DNA of 64,000 nucleotides from Mycobacterium ahvazicum (GCF_900176255.2 NZ_FXEG02000005.1:1124629-1188628), one strand, 5' to 3'. Numbered from the stretch's first letter, positions 1-8,297 are shown. Notes: generated by a model from the sequence alone, not told the origin. Numbers and translations are program-made.

Positions 1-1
1 C

Positions 2-274
2 GCCGGGCCCGCCGGCACACCCGCGGGCATCCACTGGCGAGTCCGCACCGACCACGTCGACCGCTACGGCAAAATCACCCTGCGCCACGCCGGCCGCTTG
101 CACCACATCGGGATCGGCCACCGCTGGGCCAACACCGCAGTCCTCATGCTCATCGCCGACCTAGACATCCGCATCATCGCCACCACCGGCGGCCAACTCA
201 TCCGCGAACTCACCCTCGACACCACCCGCAACTACCAACCCCAAAAACCAAAAACACCCCCAGCCAACAACTGA
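2..274 (+). CDS. IS481-family transposase, C-terminal fragment (5' end outside window)
   Basis: The frame is open from base 2 to the TGA at 272-274 and encodes 91 codons. The peptide has the typical end of actinobacterial IS481-family DDE transposases: a beta-rich stretch WRVRTDHVDRYGKITLRH, then GRLHHIGIGHRWANT and LIADLDIRIIATTGG, followed by a Pro/Lys-rich tail. This region follows the rve integrase domain, and the catalytic DDE residues would lie outside the window. Whether the gene is intact cannot be judged. Its codon use (many acc, atc, cac) differs somewhat from the neighbouring genes, as expected for a mobile gene. Confidence 0.8.
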   Translation, partial: AGPAGTPAGIHWRVRTDHVDRYGKITLRHAGRLHHIGIGHRWANTAVLMLIADLDIRIIATTGGQLIRELTLDTTRNYQPQKPKTPPANN

Positions 275-285
275 AGGTGTTCACT

Positions 286-322
286 ATGTCGCGAGACATC
301 TGTCCTCAATGTCTCGCGACAT
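286..322. repeat. 14-bp perfect inverted repeat at the IS end
   Basis: ATGTCGCGAGACAT (286-299) and ATGTCTCGCGACAT (309-322) are exact reverse complements separated by 9 bases. They lie just after the transposase stop codon and are probably transposase-binding or terminal-repeat sequence. The hairpin could also end transcription leaving the element toward the tRNA. Confidence 0.75.
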
Positions 323-330
323 CACAACTG

Positions 331-417
331 CGGTGGCGGAGGGATTTGAACCCCCGGACGGTTTTAGCCGTCTCTCGCTTTCAAGGCGAGTGCATTAGGC
401 CGCTCTGCCACGCCACC
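331..417 (-). tRNA. serT: tRNA-Ser (anticodon TGA)
   Basis: Read on the minus strand from 417, the sequence begins GGTGGCGTGGCAGAGCGGCC and ends CGCCACC followed by a G discriminator, so the 7-bp acceptor stem pairs perfectly. The anticodon stem-loop is CTCGCC-TTGAAAG-CGAG, giving anticodon TGA (serine UCA codons). A long variable arm (AGACGGCTAAAACCGTC) follows, as in class II tRNA-Ser, and the T-loop GGTTCAAATCC is present. CCA is not encoded. Length is 87 nt. An IS481-like end lies within about 5 bp of the 3' end. Confidence 0.97.
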
Positions 418-440
418 GCTGACAAGGGTAACGGGGCTAG

Positions 441-446
441 TACCGT
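441..446 (+). promoter_or_regulatory. Predicted -10 box of a leaderless promoter for the oxidoreductase at 454
   Basis: TACCGT fits the mycobacterial SigA -10 consensus TANNNT and ends 7 nt before ATG 454. Transcription would start at or next to the initiation codon. This supports 454 over the in-frame GTG at 445. Confidence 0.5.
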
Positions 447-453
447 GGCCCGC

Positions 454-1422
454 ATGCGCGCCATCGTCGCCGAATCTCCCGACCACCTCGTCTGGCAAGA
501 GGTCCCCGATGTCTCGGCCGGGCCCGGTGAGGTGCTGATCAAGGTCACCGCGGCCGGAGTCAACCGCGCCGACGTGCTGCAGGCCGCCGGCAAGTATCCG
601 CCGCCGCCGGGAGCCAGCGAGATCATCGGCATGGAGGTATCCGGCGTCATCGCAGAATTGGGTTCCGGCGTGACGGAATGGTCTGTCGGACAAGAGGTTT
701 GCGCGCTGTTAGCAGGCGGTGGCTATGCCGAGTACGTCGCGGTTCCCGCGGCGCAGGTGCTGCCGATTCCAGACGGCGTCACGCTCGAGGATGCCGCGGG
801 CCTGCCCGAGGTGGCCTGCACGGTGTGGTCGAACCTGGTGCTCACCGCGCACCTGCACGAGGGCCAGCTGCTGCTGATGCATGGTGGCGCCAGCGGTATC
901 GGCACCCACGCGATTCAGGTCGCGCGGGCGCTGGGCGCCCGGGTGGCGGTCACCGCCGGTTCGGCGGCCAAACTGGATACCTGTCGCGAGCTGGGCGCCG
1001 AGATCACCGTCAACTACCGCGACGACGACTTCGTCGCGCGGCTGCAGGAATGCGGCGGCGCCGATGTGATCTTCGACATCATGGGTGCCTCCTACCTGGA
1101 CCGCAATCTCGACGCGCTGGCCACCGACGGGCAGCTGGTCATCATCGGCATGCAGGGCGGGCTCAAGGGTGAGCTCAACATCGGCAAGCTGTTGCCCAAG
1201 CGGTTGCGCGTCATCGGCACCACGCTGCGGGGCCGGCCGGTGAGCGGCCCGAACAGCAAGGGTGAGATCGTCGCGGCCGTGACCGAGTCGGTGTGGCCGA
1301 TGATCGCCGACGGCCGGGTCCGGCCGATCATCGGCGCTCGCATGCCGATTCAGCAGGCCGGCGACGCCCACCAGAAGCTGGTATCGGGCGACGTGCACGG
1401 GAAGATCGTGCTGACCGTTTAG
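454..1422 (+). CDS. Zinc-free medium-chain NAD(P)H:quinone oxidoreductase family protein (Rv3777 orthologue)
   Basis: The 322-residue protein is a medium-chain dehydrogenase/reductase of the quinone oxidoreductase (QOR) subfamily, expected to reduce quinones or enoyl-type substrates with NADPH in the cytosol. The N-terminal GroES-like domain contains VNRADVLQAAGKYPPPPGAS. The Rossmann domain has the nucleotide-binding stretch LLMHGGASGIGTHAIQVARALGA, shown here in part as GGASGIGTHA. No cluster of zinc-binding cysteines is visible, as usual for QORs. The frame is open upstream to 277, but that part runs through the tRNA, so ATG 454 with its -10 box at 441 is preferred. The gene opens the block shared with M. 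tuberculosis and faces the aminotransferase-like gene. The physiological substrate is unknown. Confidence 0.88.
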   Translation: MRAIVAESPDHLVWQEVPDVSAGPGEVLIKVTAAGVNRADVLQAAGKYPPPPGASEIIGMEVSGVIAELGSGVTEWSVGQEVCALLAGGGYAEYVAVPAAQVLPIPDGVTLEDAAGLPEVACTVWSNLVLTAHLHEGQLLLMHGGASGIGTHAIQVARALGARVAVTAGSAAKLDTCRELGAEITVNYRDDDFVARLQECGGADVIFDIMGASYLDRNLDALATDGQLVIIGMQGGLKGELNIGKLLPKRLRVIGTTLRGRPVSGPNSKGEIVAAVTESVWPMIADGRVRPIIGARMPIQQAGDAHQKLVSGDVHGKIVLTV

Positions 1423-1519
1423 CTGTCGAGTGTGCGCTCAGGGCGGCCAGTGTGCAGCTAGGTCGACCTGGATGCACACTCGACGCAACAGCCGGCGGCA
1501 CACGCGGCGCGTCCCCGCG

Positions 1520-2716
1520 TTAACCCAGCGACGCGAGCGCGCGGACCAGCTGATCGACCTCGGCCATCGTCGAGTAGTGCGCCAGCCCGACCGTCACGGC
1601 GCCGCCAACTTCGTTGGCGCCCAGCGCATCCAGCACACGCGAGCTCTCGTTGGAGACGGCCAGAATTCCGTTGTCCGCCAAGCGCTGTACGACCCGTTCG
1701 GCGGGCACGCCCTGTAATGCGAAGCTGACGAGCGGGATCCGCACCTCCGGGCGACCGATCAGCATCATCAACGGCAACGACCGCAGCGAGACCATCAGGT
1801 AGTCGAAGATCCGGTTGAGGTAGGCGGTGGCGGATTGCATCGACACCGACAGCCGCTCGCGTCGGCTGCCGCGGGCCGATTCGTCCAGTGCCGCAAGGTA
1901 TTCGATGCTGGCGACCACGCCGGCTAACAGTCCGAACTGATGTGCGCCCACCTCGAGGCGAGCCGGGCCCGCGGCGTTGGGATCGGTGGAGACGGAGCTG
2001 AACGAGTTGATCATCGCCGGATCCCGGAACACGATCGCGCCGACCGGCGGGCCGCCCCAGGCCGTCGCGTTGACCGCCACCACGTCGACCTCGGTCTCTT
2101 TGACGTCGAGCAGCCGGTACGGCGCGGCCGCGGAGTGGTCGACGATCACCAACCCGCCGACGTCGTGCACCAGCTTGGTCATCGCCCGCAGATCGGTGAC
2201 CGTGCCCAGCGTTCCCGACGCCGAGGTGACCGCGACCAGTCGCGTCGACTTCCCAATCAGGCTCTCCCACTGCCACGTCGGCAGCTCACCCGTCTCGATG
2301 TCGACCTCGGCCCATTTCACCTTGGCGCCGTAGCGGTGCGCCGCACGCAGCCACGGGGCGATGTTCGCCTCGTCGTCCAGTCGGCTGACGACCACCTCGT
2401 AGCCCAGACCCGCCCGCGAGGAAGACGCCTCGGCCAGCGAGGACAGCAGGATCGCGCGATCGGCGCCCAGCACGATGCCCGCCGGGTCGGCGTTGAACAG
2501 ATCCGCCACGGCCGCGCGCGCCGCTTCCAGCACGGCGGCGCTGCGCTGCGCCGACGGGTGCGCTCCCACGCTGGTGGCACTGGAGCGGCGGAAGGCGGTG
2601 GAGACGGTGGTCGCAACGGAATCAGGGATCAGCATCCCGGTGGGCGCATCGAAGTGCACCCATCCGTCACCCAGTGACGGATGCAGTCCGCGCACCCGGG
2701 CGACGTCGTAAGCCAT
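1520..2716 (-). CDS. Cysteine desulfurase-like (class V aminotransferase fold) protein, probable non-PLP variant (Rv3778c orthologue)
   Basis: This 398-residue protein has the fold-type I PLP organisation of class V aminotransferases and NifS-like desulfurases. Signs are the N-terminal LRGLHPSLG..WVHFDAPTG-type start, the mid-protein motif TSASGTLGTVTDL and VIVDHSAAAPYRLLDV (the Asp and His that normally contact PLP). The position that should hold the Schiff-base lysine (SGHK in typical members) reads VNATAWGGPPVGA, with alanine near residue 219 and no lysine nearby. The classic desulfurase cysteine loop is not evident either. The protein may not bind PLP covalently or may have lost catalysis. 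It converges with the upstream oxidoreductase and diverges from the Rv3779-type gene. Function unknown. Confidence 0.85.
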   Translation of the reverse strand: MAYDVARVRGLHPSLGDGWVHFDAPTGMLIPDSVATTVSTAFRRSSATSVGAHPSAQRSAAVLEAARAAVADLFNADPAGIVLGADRAILLSSLAEASSSRAGLGYEVVVSRLDDEANIAPWLRAAHRYGAKVKWAEVDIETGELPTWQWESLIGKSTRLVAVTSASGTLGTVTDLRAMTKLVHDVGGLVIVDHSAAAPYRLLDVKETEVDVVAVNATAWGGPPVGAIVFRDPAMINSFSSVSTDPNAAGPARLEVGAHQFGLLAGVVASIEYLAALDESARGSRRERLSVSMQSATAYLNRIFDYLMVSLRSLPLMMLIGRPEVRIPLVSFALQGVPAERVVQRLADNGILAVSNESSRVLDALGANEVGGAVTVGLAHYSTMAEVDQLVRALASLG

Positions 2717-2833
2717 GCAGCCACCTTAGAGCTTCCGCGCTAGAGCGAAATTGTGACGATAGCGGGTGCCACAGGCGTTAGAGCCAGCCGGTGGCTGCCC
2801 GAGCCAGGTCACCCGGCCAGCCATACTAGTCCA

Positions 2834-4807
2834 GTGGGGCTCTGGATCGGAACGCTGATCGCACTGTTTTTGCTGATCGCCCCGGGGGCAATCGTTGCGC
2901 GTATCGCCCAGCTAACGTGGCCGATCGCGGTCGCGGTTGGCCCGACGCTGACCTACGGTGTCGTCGCGCTGGCGATCATCCCTTACGGCGCGCTCGGAAT
3001 CCCTTGGAACGGTTGGACTGCGTTCGCAGCGCTGGCGGTCGTGTGTGTGGCGGCGACGGGTTTGCAGTTGCTCCTGGCCCGCTACCGCGACACCGCCGCC
3101 GAGGCCAGGGGCATCGCCGGGTGGCCGGCCATGGTGGTCGGAGCCGGGGTGGCGCTGGGCACGCTGCTGATCATGTGGGCGGTCTACCGCGGGCTGGCCG
3201 CTCACTGGCAGACCGTCCCCAGCACCTGGGATGCGGTGTGGCATGCGAACGAAGTGCGCTACATACTCGACACCGGCCAGGCCTCGTCCACCCATATGGG
3301 CGAGCTGCGCAACGTCGAGACCCACCAGGCGTTGTACTACCCCTCGGTGTTCCATGCCCTGACCGCGGTGTTCTGCCAGCTCACTGGAGCGGCCCCGACC
3401 ACCGGCTACACCCTGAACTCGATCGCGGCCTCGATCTGGCTGTTTCCGACCAGCGCGGCAATGCTGACCTGGCATCTGTTGCGCCCGACGATGATGCCGG
3501 GCCGCACGGCCGCGATCTCGGCCACCGCGGCCGCACTGTCGGCGTCGTTCACCTCGGTGCCCTACGTCGAGTTCGGCGTGGCCGCAATGCCCAACCTGGC
3601 GGCATACGGCGTCGCAATCCCGACATTCCTGCTGATCACCTCGACACTGCGGCATCGCGATCGCATCCCGATGGCGGTGCTGGCGCTGGTCGGTGTGCTG
3701 TCGGTACACCTGACCGGCGGATTCATCGTCATCCTGTTCCTGCTGGGCTGGTGGCTGCTGGACGTGCTGTGGCGTCCGGTGCGCGGACGGCTCGCCGACG
3801 CCGCAATCCTGGCCACGGTGGCGGTACCGACCGGGGTGATTCTGGCGCCGCAGTTCATCGGGGTGCTCAAACAGGCCGATATCATCGCCGGGCATGCCTT
3901 CCCCAGCTTCAAGAGCGCCAAGCAGGGGGTCATCGATGCGCTGCTGCTGCACACCCGCCACCTCAACGATTTTCCGATCCAGTACGGCCTGGTCGTGCTG
4001 ATGTATCTCGGCATGGCGTATCTGCTGTACAAGCGGATCTGGTGGCCGGCGGCGGTCTGGGTGGTGCTGACGGTGGCGACCGTCTATTCGGGGGCCCCGT
4101 TTCACAACGCGGCCGGCGCCGTGATCGAGGAGTTCAGCCAGTTCTTCTACAACGATCCGCGCCGCCTCACCTCGGTGGTGACGATGCTGGTGACGCCGAT
4201 GGCTGCCATCGCGTTGTTCGGCGCGGTCGCGCTGACGGTCGCGATCGCCAAACGAATCACCGACCGGTTCAAGCAGTTGCCCACACCGTTCTGGGTGTCG
4301 ACCGCCGCGGTCCTGCTGGTGCTGACGACCGTGTTCAGCGCGCGGCACTACTTCTACCGGCACCTGGTGCTGTTCGGCGACAAATACGACTCGGTGATGA
4401 TCGACCAGCGCGACCTGATGGCGATGGCGTACTTGTCCAAGCTGCCCGGCGCGCACAACACCCTGATCGCCAATGCGAACACCGATGGCACCGCGTGGAT
4501 GTACGCGGTGGCCGATTTACACCCGCTGTGGACCCATTACGACTTCCCGCAGCAGACCGGGCCGGGACCGCAGCGCTACGTCATCTGGGCTTACGCCAAC
4601 CGTGGCGACTCCGATCCGAAGGTCGTCGAGGCGATCAAGGCGCTGAATATCCGCTACATCTACACCAGTCAACCGACGGTTCGCGGGTTCGCCGTCCCCG
4701 ACGGACTAGTGTCGCTGGAAAAATCGAAGTCGTGGGCGCTGATCTACGACAACGGCGGGGCCAGAATTTACGAAAGGCGCGGAAATGCCACCCCGCCCCG
4801 CCCCTAG
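2834..4807 (+). CDS. Polytopic membrane glycosyltransferase-like protein (Rv3779 orthologue)
   Basis: This is a 657-residue integral membrane protein with about a dozen hydrophobic segments, a large extracytoplasmic stretch after the first helices and a soluble C-terminal domain (from about residue 520). It corresponds to Rv3779, reported as a polyprenyl-phosphomannose synthase related to GT-C type proteins; that function is taken from the literature, not read from motifs here. The frame opens at GTG 2753, but the first 27 codons include ATA, AGA, ACT and AGT, which are rare here. GTG 2834, preceded by CATACT at 2822-2827, is therefore the likelier start. It ends 12 bp before pafE and probably heads the operon through wzm. 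Confidence 0.82.
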   Translation: MGLWIGTLIALFLLIAPGAIVARIAQLTWPIAVAVGPTLTYGVVALAIIPYGALGIPWNGWTAFAALAVVCVAATGLQLLLARYRDTAAEARGIAGWPAMVVGAGVALGTLLIMWAVYRGLAAHWQTVPSTWDAVWHANEVRYILDTGQASSTHMGELRNVETHQALYYPSVFHALTAVFCQLTGAAPTTGYTLNSIAASIWLFPTSAAMLTWHLLRPTMMPGRTAAISATAAALSASFTSVPYVEFGVAAMPNLAAYGVAIPTFLLITSTLRHRDRIPMAVLALVGVLSVHLTGGFIVILFLLGWWLLDVLWRPVRGRLADAAILATVAVPTGVILAPQFIGVLKQADIIAGHAFPSFKSAKQGVIDALLLHTRHLNDFPIQYGLVVLMYLGMAYLLYKRIWWPAAVWVVLTVATVYSGAPFHNAAGAVIEEFSQFFYNDPRRLTSVVTMLVTPMAAIALFGAVALTVAIAKRITDRFKQLPTPFWVSTAAVLLVLTTVFSARHYFYRHLVLFGDKYDSVMIDQRDLMAMAYLSKLPGAHNTLIANANTDGTAWMYAVADLHPLWTHYDFPQQTGPGPQRYVIWAYANRGDSDPKVVEAIKALNIRYIYTSQPTVRGFAVPDGLVSLEKSKSWALIYDNGGARIYERRGNATPPRP

Positions 4808-4819
4808 ACCTACCAGAGG

Positions 4820-5365
4820 ATGGTGACCGGATTGACTAACGGCAACGACGGCCCAGACGCCGACGGCGTCGAGATCATCGGCGGTGTCGATCCGCGAATC
4901 ATGGCGCTTCGCGATGCCGGTGGCGATGACGACGACTCCGACGAGCGTTCCCTGACTGACCTTGTCGAGCAGCCCGCCAAGGTGATGCGCATCGGCACGA
5001 TGATCAAGCAACTACTGGAAGAGGTACGGGCGGCTCCGCTCGACGAGGCCAGCCGCAAGCGGTTGCGCGACATCCATGCCACCAGCATCCGGGAGCTGGA
5101 GGACGGGCTCGCGCCGGAGCTTCGCGAGGAACTCGATCGCCTCACCCTGCCGTTCGCCGACGACGCCGAGCCGTCGGACGCCGAGCTGCGCATCGCGCAG
5201 GCCCAGCTGGTCGGCTGGCTCGAGGGCCTGTTCCACGGGATCCAGACCGCTCTGTTCGCCCAGCAGATGGCCGCCCGCGCGCAGCTCGAGCAGATGCGCC
5301 AGGGAGCACTGCCCCCGGGCATCGGGCGCCACGGTCCGGGCTCGGGCACCGGGCAGTACCTATAA
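4820..5365 (+). CDS. bpa: Bacterial proteasome activator PafE/Bpa (Rv3780 orthologue)
   Basis: The 181-residue protein is the ATP-independent activator of the mycobacterial 20S proteasome. The family forms a dodecameric ring of helix bundles that opens the core-particle gate for partly unfolded substrates. Evidence is a long helical core (LTDLVEQPAKVMRIGTMIKQ... through LVGWLEGLFHGIQTALFAQQ) and a C-terminal GQYL, the motif that docks in the pockets of the alpha ring. The N-terminus (about 30 residues, Asp/Gly-rich) is likely disordered. Start ATG 4820 follows AGAGG closely. The gene lies 12 bp after the Rv3779-type gene and 12 bp before wzt, so it is co-transcribed with galactan genes, as in M. 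tuberculosis. Confidence 0.93.
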   Translation: MVTGLTNGNDGPDADGVEIIGGVDPRIMALRDAGGDDDDSDERSLTDLVEQPAKVMRIGTMIKQLLEEVRAAPLDEASRKRLRDIHATSIRELEDGLAPELREELDRLTLPFADDAEPSDAELRIAQAQLVGWLEGLFHGIQTALFAQQMAARAQLEQMRQGALPPGIGRHGPGSGTGQYL

Positions 5366-5377
5366 GAGCAGGCGTCA

Positions 5378-6226
5378 GTGTCAGGTCCTCGCGGTCCGCA
5401 TATCGAGACCAGTAACGCGTGGGTGGAATTCCCTATCTTCGACGCGAAGTCGCGATCGCTGAAGAAGGCCTTCCTCGGCAAGGCCGGCGGCGCGATCGGT
5501 CGCAACACCTCCAACGTCGTCGTGGTCGAAGCGTTGCGCGATATCACCATGTCACTCGAGCTAGGCGACCGCGTCGGCCTGGTCGGCCATAACGGAGCTG
5601 GCAAATCGACTCTGCTGCGCCTACTTTCGGGTATCTATGAACCCACCCGGGGCTGGGCGAGAGTCACCGGTCGGGTCGCGCCGGTGTTCGACCTCGGCGT
5701 CGGGATGGACCCGGAGATCTCCGGCTACGAGAACATCATCATCCGCGGACTGTTTCTGGGGCAGACCCGAAAGCAGATGCTGGCCAAGGTCGACGAGATC
5801 GCCGAGTTCACCGAGCTCGGTGATTATCTGTCGATGCCGCTGCGCACGTATTCCACCGGGATGCGGGTCCGGCTGGCGATGGGCGTGGTCACCAGTATTG
5901 ACCCCGAGATCCTGCTGCTCGACGAGGGCATCGGCGCCGTCGACGCCGATTTCCTGAAGAAGGCGCAGTCGCGATTGCAGGGCCTGGTGGAACGCTCCGG
6001 AATCCTGGTTTTCGCAAGCCATTCCAACGAATTCCTGGCCAGGCTGTGCAAGACCGCGATGTGGATCGACCACGGTGTTATCCGCCAAACCGGCGGCATC
6101 GAAGACGTGGTGCGCGCTTACGAGGGCGAGGACGCCGCCCGGCACGTCCGCGAGGTGCTGGAAGAGACCCGGCTGCAGATCCAGGCGGAAAAGCCGTTGG
6201 CGCAAAGCGCTTCCGGGGATGAGTGA
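5378..6226 (+). CDS. wzt: Galactan ABC exporter, ATP-binding subunit Wzt (Rv3781 orthologue)
   Basis: The 282-residue ATPase of the two-component ABC exporter is thought to flip the lipid-linked galactan precursor across the inner membrane with Wzm. It has a Walker A (GHNGAGKSTLLRLL, about residues 69-82), signature motif YSTGMRVRLAMG, Walker B EILLLDEGIGAVD and switch His in FASHSN. The sequence is that of the polysaccharide-export ATPase subfamily and has no C-terminal carbohydrate-binding extension. GTG 5378 is the assigned start; the ribosome-binding site is weak. Its end overlaps glfT1 by 8 bp (ATGAGTGA), indicating translational coupling. The older M. tuberculosis name is rfbE. Confidence 0.9.
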   Translation: MSGPRGPHIETSNAWVEFPIFDAKSRSLKKAFLGKAGGAIGRNTSNVVVVEALRDITMSLELGDRVGLVGHNGAGKSTLLRLLSGIYEPTRGWARVTGRVAPVFDLGVGMDPEISGYENIIIRGLFLGQTRKQMLAKVDEIAEFTELGDYLSMPLRTYSTGMRVRLAMGVVTSIDPEILLLDEGIGAVDADFLKKAQSRLQGLVERSGILVFASHSNEFLARLCKTAMWIDHGVIRQTGGIEDVVRAYEGEDAARHVREVLEETRLQIQAEKPLAQSASGDE

Positions 6227-7361
6227 ATCCATCGTCGCCGTCGTGGTCACGCACCGGCGCGCGCAGGAACTCGCCAAGTCGCTGGGCATGCTCAGCACGC
6301 AATCCCGGCTGCCCGACCACCTGATCGTCGTCGACAACGACGGCGGCGCGGATAGCCGGATCCGTGATCTCGTTGCTGCCCAGCCGATCCCGACCACTTA
6401 CCTCGCGTCACGCCGAAACCTAGGCGGCGCAGGCGGTTTCGCGCTGGGCATGCTGCACGCGCTGGCGCAGGGCGCCGATTGGGTGTGGCTGGCCGACGAC
6501 GACGGACGTCCCCAGGACTCGCAGGTGCTGGCCACGCTGCTGGCCTGCGCCGATAAGCACGGGCTGGCCGAGGTGTCGCCGATGGTATGCAACTCCGACG
6601 ATCCCGAGCGGCTGGCCTTCCCGTTGCGGCGCGGCCTGGTATGGCGCAGGCGCGCAAGCGAATTGCGCACTGAAACGGGACAGGACCTGCTGCCCGGGAT
6701 CGCGTCGCTGTTCAACGGCGCGTTGTTCCGGGCGTCCACCCTGGACGCCGTCGGCGTCCCGGACATGCGGCTGTTCATCCGGGGCGACGAGGTGGAGTTG
6801 CATCGCCGGCTGGTGCGCTCGGGCCTGCCGTTCGGGACCAGTCTGGACGCGACCTACCTGCACCCCTGTGGATCCGACGAATTCCGGCCAATCCTGGGCG
6901 GCCGGATGCACACGCAGTATCCCGACAACGCGACCAAGCGGTTCTACACCTACCGCAACCGCGGCTATCTGCTGTCCCAACCGGGTCTGCGCAAGCTGCT
7001 GGTCCAGGAGTGGGTTCGGTTCGGCTGGTTCTTCCTGATATCGCGGCGCGATCCCAAGGGCCTGCTGGAGTGGATTCGGTTGCGCCGCTTGGGACGTCGT
7101 GAGCAATTCGGTAAGCCCAGTGGCGATCGGGAGCGCGGCGCAGCCGGGCGAACCGGGTCGCCACCATCGGAACCCAGTGGCGATCGGGAGCGCGGCGCAG
7201 CCGGGCGAACCGGGTCGCCACCATCGGAACCCAGTGGCGACCGGGAGCGCGGCGCAGCCGGGCGAACCGGGTCGCCACCATCGGAACCCAGTGGCGATCG
7301 GGAGCGCGGCGCAGCCGGGCGAACCGGGTCGCCACCATCCGGACCTGGAGGAACCCCGTGA
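6219..7361 (+). CDS. glfT1: Galactofuranosyltransferase GlfT1 with a repeat-encoded C-terminal tail (Rv3782 orthologue)
   Basis: GlfT1 starts the galactan by adding the first two galactofuranose residues from UDP-Galf to the rhamnosyl-GlcNAc-PP-decaprenol linker. The 380-residue product is a GT-A, GT2-family enzyme: AVVVTHRRAQEL near the N-terminus, IVVDNDGG, RNLGGAGGF, and the metal-binding LADDDGRPQ (Asp93-95). The M. tuberculosis protein is about 304 residues. Here a further 70 or so come from four 57-bp tandem repeats (19-residue unit PSGDRERGAAGRTGSPPSE), a hydrophilic and probably disordered tail. The start ATG lies inside wzt and the stop overlaps the wzm GTG by 4 bp. The upstream reading frame from 6075 is only overlap with wzt. 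Confidence 0.92.
   Translation: MSESIVAVVVTHRRAQELAKSLGMLSTQSRLPDHLIVVDNDGGADSRIRDLVAAQPIPTTYLASRRNLGGAGGFALGMLHALAQGADWVWLADDDGRPQDSQVLATLLACADKHGLAEVSPMVCNSDDPERLAFPLRRGLVWRRRASELRTETGQDLLPGIASLFNGALFRASTLDAVGVPDMRLFIRGDEVELHRRLVRSGLPFGTSLDATYLHPCGSDEFRPILGGRMHTQYPDNATKRFYTYRNRGYLLSQPGLRKLLVQEWVRFGWFFLISRRDPKGLLEWIRLRRLGRREQFGKPSGDRERGAAGRTGSPPSEPSGDRERGAAGRTGSPPSEPSGDRERGAAGRTGSPPSEPSGDRERGAAGRTGSPPSGPGGTP
7116..7343 (+). repeat. 57-bp tandem repeat, four units, within the 3' end of glfT1
   Basis: Units lie at 7116-7172, 7173-7229, 7230-7286 and 7287-7343. Each begins CCCAGTGGCGATCGGGAGCG; unit 3 has CGACC instead of CGATC, and unit 4 changes only at its end (CCATCCGG). The repeats stay in frame, adding 19 residues each, and end 14 bp before the wzm start. 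There are no spacers, so it is a minisatellite (VNTR-type) and not CRISPR. Confidence 0.97.
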
Positions 7362-8188
7362 CATTCATCGACGCCGCCGCACAGTCACGGACCTTCACCC
7401 GGGCCCGCAACGATCTGGTCGACGGGTTTCGCCGTCGTGAGCTGTGGCTGCACCTGGGCTGGCAGGACATCAAGCAGCGTTACCGCCGCTCGGTGCTGGG
7501 CCCATTCTGGATCACGATCGCCACCGGGACGACGGCCGTCGCGATGGGCGGGCTGTATTCGAAGCTGTTTCACCTCGAACTGGCCAAGCATCTGCCGTAT
7601 GTGACGCTGGGCCTGATCATTTGGAACCTGATCAATGCCGCCATCCTGGAAGGCGCCGACGTGTTCGTCGCCAACGAGGGTCTGATCAAGCAGTTGCCGA
7701 CGCCGTTGAGCGTGCACGTCTACCGGTTGGTGTGGCGACAGATGATCCTGTTCGGCCACAACATCGTCATCTACGTCGTCGTCGCGATGATCTATCCCAA
7801 GCCGTGGTCGTGGGCCGACCTGTCCGTGATTCCGGCGCTGGCGCTCATCGTGCTCAATTGCATCTGGGTTTCGCTGTGCTTCGGCATTCTGGCGACCCGC
7901 TACCGCGACATCGGTCCGCTGCTGTTCTCGATCGTGCAGTTGCTGTTCTTCATGACGCCGATCATCTGGAACGACGACACCTTGCGCCAGCAGGGTGCGG
8001 GCAGCTGGGCCAAGACCGTCGAACTCAACCCGCTGCTGCACTATCTCGACATCGTGCGGGCGCCGTTGCTGGGCGCCCACCAGGAGATGCGGCACTGGGC
8101 GGTGGTGCTGGCCCTGACCGTCGTCGGCTGGCTGCTGGCGGCGTTCGCGATGCGGCAATACCGCGCCCGGGTGCCGTACTGGGTCTAG
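7358..8188 (+). CDS. wzm: Galactan ABC exporter, membrane subunit Wzm (Rv3783 orthologue)
   Basis: This 276-residue permease of the ABC-2 polysaccharide-export family pairs with Wzt to export lipid-linked galactan. It has a short cytosolic N-terminus ending RRELWLHLGWQDIKQRYRRS, a typical coupling motif of the family, LGPFWITI at the first helix, and about six hydrophobic segments. FFMTPIIW and ELNPLLHYLDIVRAPLLG near the C-terminus are typical family signatures. GTG 7358 overlaps the glfT1 stop (GTGA), so expression is coupled. The gene closes the Rv3779-pafE-wzt-glfT1-wzm unit. M. tuberculosis next has Rv3784-Rv3787c, which are absent here. Confidence 0.92.
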   Translation: MTFIDAAAQSRTFTRARNDLVDGFRRRELWLHLGWQDIKQRYRRSVLGPFWITIATGTTAVAMGGLYSKLFHLELAKHLPYVTLGLIIWNLINAAILEGADVFVANEGLIKQLPTPLSVHVYRLVWRQMILFGHNIVIYVVVAMIYPKPWSWADLSVIPALALIVLNCIWVSLCFGILATRYRDIGPLLFSIVQLLFFMTPIIWNDDTLRQQGAGSWAKTVELNPLLHYLDIVRAPLLGAHQEMRHWAVVLALTVVGWLLAAFAMRQYRARVPYWV

Positions 8189-8297
8189 CCGCGGGCCGTG
8201 CTCTGGGCGGCGTGAATTCGAAGTGGCTCCACACATCGGCGCATGAGAGATTGCTGCCATAGACTGCGCCCCAGCGGGGGATTTCGCGAATGGCAAG

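Larger units (their letters stand above)
1..326 (+). mobile_element. 3' end of an IS481-family insertion sequence (partial)
   Basis: This is the right-hand part of an insertion sequence whose left part lies outside the window. It holds the end of a transposase gene (2-274) followed by about 50 bp of terminal sequence with two copies of a 14-bp motif in inverted orientation (286-299 and 309-322). Read from the opposite strand the terminal sequence starts TGTGATGTCGCGAGACAT, and a TGT-type end is usual for IS481 elements. The presumed end near 326 is only a few bases from the 3' end of the tRNA-Ser gene. The exact boundary and target duplication cannot be fixed without the other end. Confidence 0.7.

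Noticed and set aside
277..453. N-terminal extension of the oxidoreductase through the tRNA region
   Set aside because: It overlaps a tRNA gene and the IS end; the family starts at MRAIVAESP (454).
7116..7343. CRISPR array
   Set aside because: The units are directly adjacent without spacers and lie in a coding frame.
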